Below are positions 6,012 to 8,890 of a stretch of 8,890 nucleotides of DNA, piece by piece. A program made the translations under genes and the position numbers. Position 1 is the first letter of the stretch; each line of letters starts with the position of its first letter. The notes beneath the pieces are model-generated. The model was not told the DNA's origin and made no database searches. It saw nothing but the letters and a program-made list of their open reading frames with translations. Origin of the DNA: Chloroflexota bacterium (GTDB lineage Bacteria > Chloroflexota > Anaerolineae > Caldilineales > Caldilineaceae); assembly GCA_003577005.1 (NCBI GenBank), contig QEUW01000348.1, positions 1-8,890 of the forward strand. The letters run 5' to 3'.

Positions 6012-7331
6012 ATGACCCAACATCTCCGTATCAGCGACAATGGACGTTTTCTGGTCCGCACCGACGGCACGCCTTTCTTCTGGCTGGGCGACACCGCCTG
6101 GGAGCTTTTTCACCGCCTGAACCGCGAGGAAGCCGACCGCTATCTGGCCAACCGCGCCCAAAAGGGTTTTACCATCATCCAGGCGGTGGCGCTGGCCGAA
6201 CGGCACGGTCTTACCGAGCCCAACGCCAACGGCGATCTGCCGCTGGTTGGGCACGACCCGGCCCGGCCCAACGAAGCCTATTTTGCTCACGTTGATTCTA
6301 TAGTCCGTAAGGCGGCTGAGCTAGGGCTGGTGGTGGGTATGTTGCCTACTTGGGGATCCTACTGGAAGCGGGACAACGTGAATGCGATCTTCACCGCCGA
6401 GAACGCTCGCACCTATGCTCGCTTTCTAGGCGCCCGCTATCGCAATTCGCCCATCGTCTGGATTCTCGGCGGCGACAACAACATCAGCAACAACGAGGAG
6501 CGAGCCATCATCGAAGCCATGGCCGCCGGCATCAAGGAGGGGGATGGCGGTGACCACCTCATCACCTTTCACCCGCGTGGGCCGGGCGTCTCCTCCGACC
6601 ACTTTCATATGGCTGAGTGGCTCGACTTCAATATGATCCAGTCGTCGCACGGTGCGCGTAACCACGACAATGGCCTCATGGTCGCCCGCGACTATGCGCG
6701 CCGACCAATCAAGCCGGTTGTGGATGGCGAACCGCGCTATGAGACCATTCCGGTAGGTTTCTACTTTCGCAACGTCGATCTCTACGACCGGTTCGACGCC
6801 TTTGATGTGCGCCAGGCAGCCTACTGGGCGCTGCTGGCCGGCGCCTATGGCCACACCTATGGTAACAACAATGTCTGGCAGATGTGGGCGCCAGGCCGCG
6901 AGGTGGTGATCGGCGCCAACACCCCCTGGTGGGAGGCGCTCGACCACCCCGGCGCCTTCCAGATGGGGTGGGTGCGCCGCCTCTTTGACTCACGCCCATT
7001 CACCAAACTGGTGCCGGCCCAGGAGATGGTTTTGGATGCTCCCAGCAGCGGCGGCGCCAAGGTCCGGGCCGCGTGTGCCGAAGACGGCTCGTTTGCCTTT
7101 ATCTACTCACCAATGGGAGCACCCTTTACCGTTGACCTGGCGCGCATCCAGGCTTCCCGCGTCAAAGAGATCTGGTACGACCCACGCTACGGCGCCAGTT
7201 ACCACAGCCACACCACCGCCAATATGGGCTTCCAAACCTACACCCCACCCAGCGCCGGCCGCGGTCTCGATTGGGTGCTGGTACTGGAGGATGAGGCCGC
7301 AGGATTTCCGTTGCCGGGGAGCCAACTGTAG
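6012..7331 (+). CDS. DUF4038 / GH140 apiosidase-like glycoside hydrolase
   Basis: A 439-residue protein with the DUF4038 (apiosidase-like) TIM-barrel followed by a small C-terminal beta domain of the type annotated as putative collagen-binding. Hallmarks are NGRFLVRTDGTPFFWLGDTAW (10-30), the barrel strand IVWILGGDNN (148-157) and KPVVDGEPRYE (234-244). In GH140 enzymes the acid/base and nucleophile come from such Asp and Glu positions, here probably Asp155 and Glu240. The C-terminal domain starts near 340 (VRAACAEDGSFAFIYSPMG...IWYDPRYG). The characterised activity is release of apiose from pectic rhamnogalacturonan II, but many DUF4038 proteins are untested. I see no signal peptide, so it is likely cytoplasmic and acts on imported oligosaccharides. 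ATG 6012 has AGGAG 7 nt upstream. The GTG at 5883, overlapping the regulator stop, would add 43 residues without family resemblance. The gap 5887-6011 has only a weak possible promoter (TTGACC at 5956, TAGTCC at 5980). Confidence 0.85.
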   Translation: MTQHLRISDNGRFLVRTDGTPFFWLGDTAWELFHRLNREEADRYLANRAQKGFTIIQAVALAERHGLTEPNANGDLPLVGHDPARPNEAYFAHVDSIVRKAAELGLVVGMLPTWGSYWKRDNVNAIFTAENARTYARFLGARYRNSPIVWILGGDNNISNNEERAIIEAMAAGIKEGDGGDHLITFHPRGPGVSSDHFHMAEWLDFNMIQSSHGARNHDNGLMVARDYARRPIKPVVDGEPRYETIPVGFYFRNVDLYDRFDAFDVRQAAYWALLAGAYGHTYGNNNVWQMWAPGREVVIGANTPWWEALDHPGAFQMGWVRRLFDSRPFTKLVPAQEMVLDAPSSGGAKVRAACAEDGSFAFIYSPMGAPFTVDLARIQASRVKEIWYDPRYGASYHSHTTANMGFQTYTPPSAGRGLDWVLVLEDEAAGFPLPGSQL

Positions 7332-7409
7332 GGCAGGATGGTATCTTGCTCTACTTGAACAACCTGACGCCTGAATGTATCAATGTTGACGGTTCAACCG
7401 GTGACTGTT

Positions 7410-7484
7410 AGGGTCTGTTGACATTTGGCGAATTCACGCAAGTGCGATGCACCTCTGGCCTGAACCGAAATGTCAACAGACCCT
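7410..7484. repeat. 75-bp MITE-like element with perfect 17-bp inverted ends
   Basis: AGGGTCTGTTGACATTT (7410-7426) is repeated as its exact reverse complement at 7468-7484. The 41-bp centre contains a small GTGC/GCAC inversion (7442-7452) and encodes nothing. Ends of the form GGGTCTGTTGACA resemble the terminal inverted repeats of insertion sequences, so this may be a non-autonomous derivative. No target-site duplication is obvious. It lies between two convergent genes, so the hairpin could also stop transcription from both sides, although there is no T-run. Confidence 0.65.
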
Positions 7485-7501
7485 CGTGAAAACAATGTAG
7501 A

Positions 7502-8743
7502 CTAATGCGCAATTTCCGCCAATACAGCGCCTGCGGCTGCGAACTCGTCGATCTCCTCCATTGTGTAACCATGTTCGAGCATGATTTCACGCGTATGTTC
7601 GCCCAGCAGGGGCGCGCCGCGACGTACGGATGCGGGCGTCTCTGAGAACTTGACCGGCGCGCCCAACGTCTTCACCGGCCCCAACCGGCTGTGCTGCACC
7701 TCGGTGACCATCTCCCGCGCCTGGGTCTGCGGGTCGGCGTGCATTTCGCCGATGGAGAGCACAGGGCCGCCGGGCACGCCCAGTTCGTCGAAGAGCGCCA
7801 GCCACTCGGCAGTGGTGCGCTCGCGAAAATAGGGTGTGAGGAGATCGACCAGCGCCGGTAGGTTTGCGAGGCGGCTGGCGTTGTCCACAAAGCGCGGGTC
7901 GCGACCCAGGTGTTCGGCATCCAGCGCCCGGATCAGCTTTTCCCAGTTGGATTGATTGGCCGCCCCGATGTTGAGCCAGCCATCTTTGGTGCGGAAGGCC
8001 TGGTAGGGCGCCATCAACGGATGCGCCGATCCTAACGGCCCTGGCGAGACGCCCGTCGCCAGGCAGATGGCCGACTGCCAGTAGGTGAGCGTGATGCCGG
8101 CCTCGAAGAGCGAGGTGTCCACCAGTTGGCCCTCGCCCGTTCGCAGCCGGTGGGTATAGGCCGCCAGCACGCCCATCGCCGCCAGAATTCCCGCCGTAAT
8201 GTCGGTGACCGGCGCCCCGACCTTGACCGGCTCCGGTTCTTTGCCCTCCACCGGCATGTCACCGGTGATGCTCATCAAGCCGCTCATGCCCTGGGCGATC
8301 AGGTCAAAGCCACCACGGTCGGCGTAGGGGCCGGTGCGGCCAAAACCGGTGAGCGAACAGTAGATGAGCGCCGGGTTCTTCGCCCGCAGCGCCTCATAGC
8401 CAAAGCCCATTGCCTCCATCGCCCCGGTGCGCAGGTTCTCGACCAGCACGTCGGCGCGCTCGATCAGCCGGTGCAATACGGCCCGGCCTTCGGCGCTGCG
8501 CAGATTGAGCGCAATCCCGCGCTTGTTGCGGTTCATCATCATAAAGGCCGCCGATTCGCCGCCAGGCCCAGGGGGAATGGTAGGCGGGATGGTGCGGCGC
8601 GTGTCGTCGCCGTCGGGCAGACGCTCGACCTTGATCACGTCGGCGCCCATATCGGCCAGCATCAGGCCGCAGGTCGGCCCGGCCATGATATGGGTGACTT
8701 CGACGACCTTGAGGCCGGCAAGTGGACCAAAATCTCTTTTCAT
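7502..8743 (-). CDS. Class III CoA-transferase (CaiB/BaiF, formyl-CoA transferase-like)
   Basis: A 413-residue family III CoA-transferase. These enzymes move CoA between carboxylic acids through aspartyl-CoA thioester intermediates as interlocked dimers in the cytoplasm; known substrates include formate/oxalate, carnitine, bile acids and mesaconate. The N-terminus PLAGLKVVEVTHIMAGP and ADMGADVIKVER are family hallmarks, followed by NKRGIALNLRSAEG, ADVLVENLRTGAMEAMGFGYEAL and PALIYCSLTGFGRTGPYADRGGFDLIAQGMSGLM. The likely catalytic aspartate is Asp181 in VGAPVTDITAGILAAMGVLAA. Length is typical and the gene appears intact. The start at 8743 fits the family N-terminus, although the ribosome-binding site is weak (AAAGG about 10 nt upstream). 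The specific acyl substrate cannot be read from sequence. It converges on the glycoside hydrolase and has no visible pathway partner here; a probable transposase ends 71 nt upstream. Confidence 0.9.
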   Translation of the reverse strand: MKRDFGPLAGLKVVEVTHIMAGPTCGLMLADMGADVIKVERLPDGDDTRRTIPPTIPPGPGGESAAFMMMNRNKRGIALNLRSAEGRAVLHRLIERADVLVENLRTGAMEAMGFGYEALRAKNPALIYCSLTGFGRTGPYADRGGFDLIAQGMSGLMSITGDMPVEGKEPEPVKVGAPVTDITAGILAAMGVLAAYTHRLRTGEGQLVDTSLFEAGITLTYWQSAICLATGVSPGPLGSAHPLMAPYQAFRTKDGWLNIGAANQSNWEKLIRALDAEHLGRDPRFVDNASRLANLPALVDLLTPYFRERTTAEWLALFDELGVPGGPVLSIGEMHADPQTQAREMVTEVQHSRLGPVKTLGAPVKFSETPASVRRGAPLLGEHTREIMLEHGYTMEEIDEFAAAGAVLAEIAH

Positions 8744-8814
8744 CGCTGATCAACCTTTGACAACAGCAGGTACACCGAGGGCGCCGAGAAGACACAGAGA
8801 TTGTGTGTTGAAAG

Positions 8815-8890
8815 TCAACCCCCAACTGGTATGTTGCGGAGATGCAGGGGGTCGAAGGGCTTGCGGGTCTTGAGGACACCGAAGGCCAGG
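8815..8890 (-). CDS. C-terminal end of a probable transposase (partial)
   Basis: In the minus-strand frame ending in TGA at 8817-8815, the window edge encodes 24 residues: LAFGVLKTRKPFDPLHL followed by RNIPVGG. The LxxGVLKxxxPFDP pattern resembles the extreme C-terminus of several IS transposases (IS110-like families come to mind), which commonly end shortly after such a motif. The fragment is too short for a family call and may be a whole element continuing rightward or a remnant. The spacer 8744-8814 to the CoA-transferase holds no gene; it has a CACCGAGGGCGCCGAGAAG stretch of the kind found in dispersed repeats and only a weak -35-like TTGACT overlapping this stop codon. Confidence 0.4.
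   Translation of the reverse strand, partial: LAFGVLKTRKPFDPLHLRNIPVGG

Noticed and set aside
7365..7393. TGACGCC (7365) and TGACGGT (7387) as a further heptamer site
   Set aside because: They are 22 bp apart, in lattice phase, but one is imperfect, no -10 follows at the right distance, and they point into the end of a convergent gene. Probably chance.
8126..8749. Long open frame on the plus strand opposite the CoA-transferase
   Set aside because: Antisense shadow in GC-rich coding sequence; composition is atypical and no family motif is visible.

Overview
The window looks like a chromosomal segment of a moderately GC-rich bacterium, most likely a Chloroflexota (Anaerolineae/Caldilineae-like) genome or metagenome contig. 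This is inferred from a very long BTAD / NB-ARC / TPR regulator, a ParB-like protein of a kind I associate with that phylum, and short palindromic repeats both between and inside genes. No rRNA, tRNA or CRISPR array was seen.

Left third (1-2301), all on the minus strand: two tandem TylF/macrocin-type SAM-dependent O-methyltransferase paralogues and a ParB/Srx-fold protein. The leftmost methyltransferase runs off the window and has a one-base deletion near its start. Each gene has its own promoter rather than sharing an operon promoter. All three promoters have the same unusual structure: direct repeats of a heptamer (TGACGNT on the minus strand) on an exact 11-bp lattice, with one degenerate slot at the same place, ending exactly 9 nt before a -10-like hexamer (TATTGT, TATTGT, TATGCT). 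This matches the known layout of SARP/AfsR-family (BTAD) activator sites.

Middle (2302-5886): a divergent intergenic region holds two more heptamers on the plus strand, a long dispersed-type hairpin repeat, and a consensus sigma-70 promoter (TTGACA-16 bp-TATAAT). This promoter drives a 1083-residue AfsR-like regulator (OmpR-type wHTH, BTAD, NB-ARC ATPase, TPR-like tail). It is the obvious candidate to bind the lattice promoters, but that link is inferred. Two palindromic repeats lie in frame inside the gene, one in the BTAD/NB-ARC linker and one just after the Walker A helix.

Right part (5887-8890): a cytoplasmic DUF4038 / GH140 apiosidase-like glycoside hydrolase on the plus strand converges on a minus-strand class III (CaiB/BaiF, formyl-CoA transferase-like) CoA-transferase. 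Between them is a 75-bp element with perfect 17-bp inverted ends. The right edge carries the last 24 codons of a probable transposase, directly upstream of the CoA-transferase.

The strongest candidate for something undescribed is the set of three phased heptamer-lattice promoters beside a BTAD regulator: a small SARP-type regulon outside the actinomycetes, probably extending beyond the left edge.
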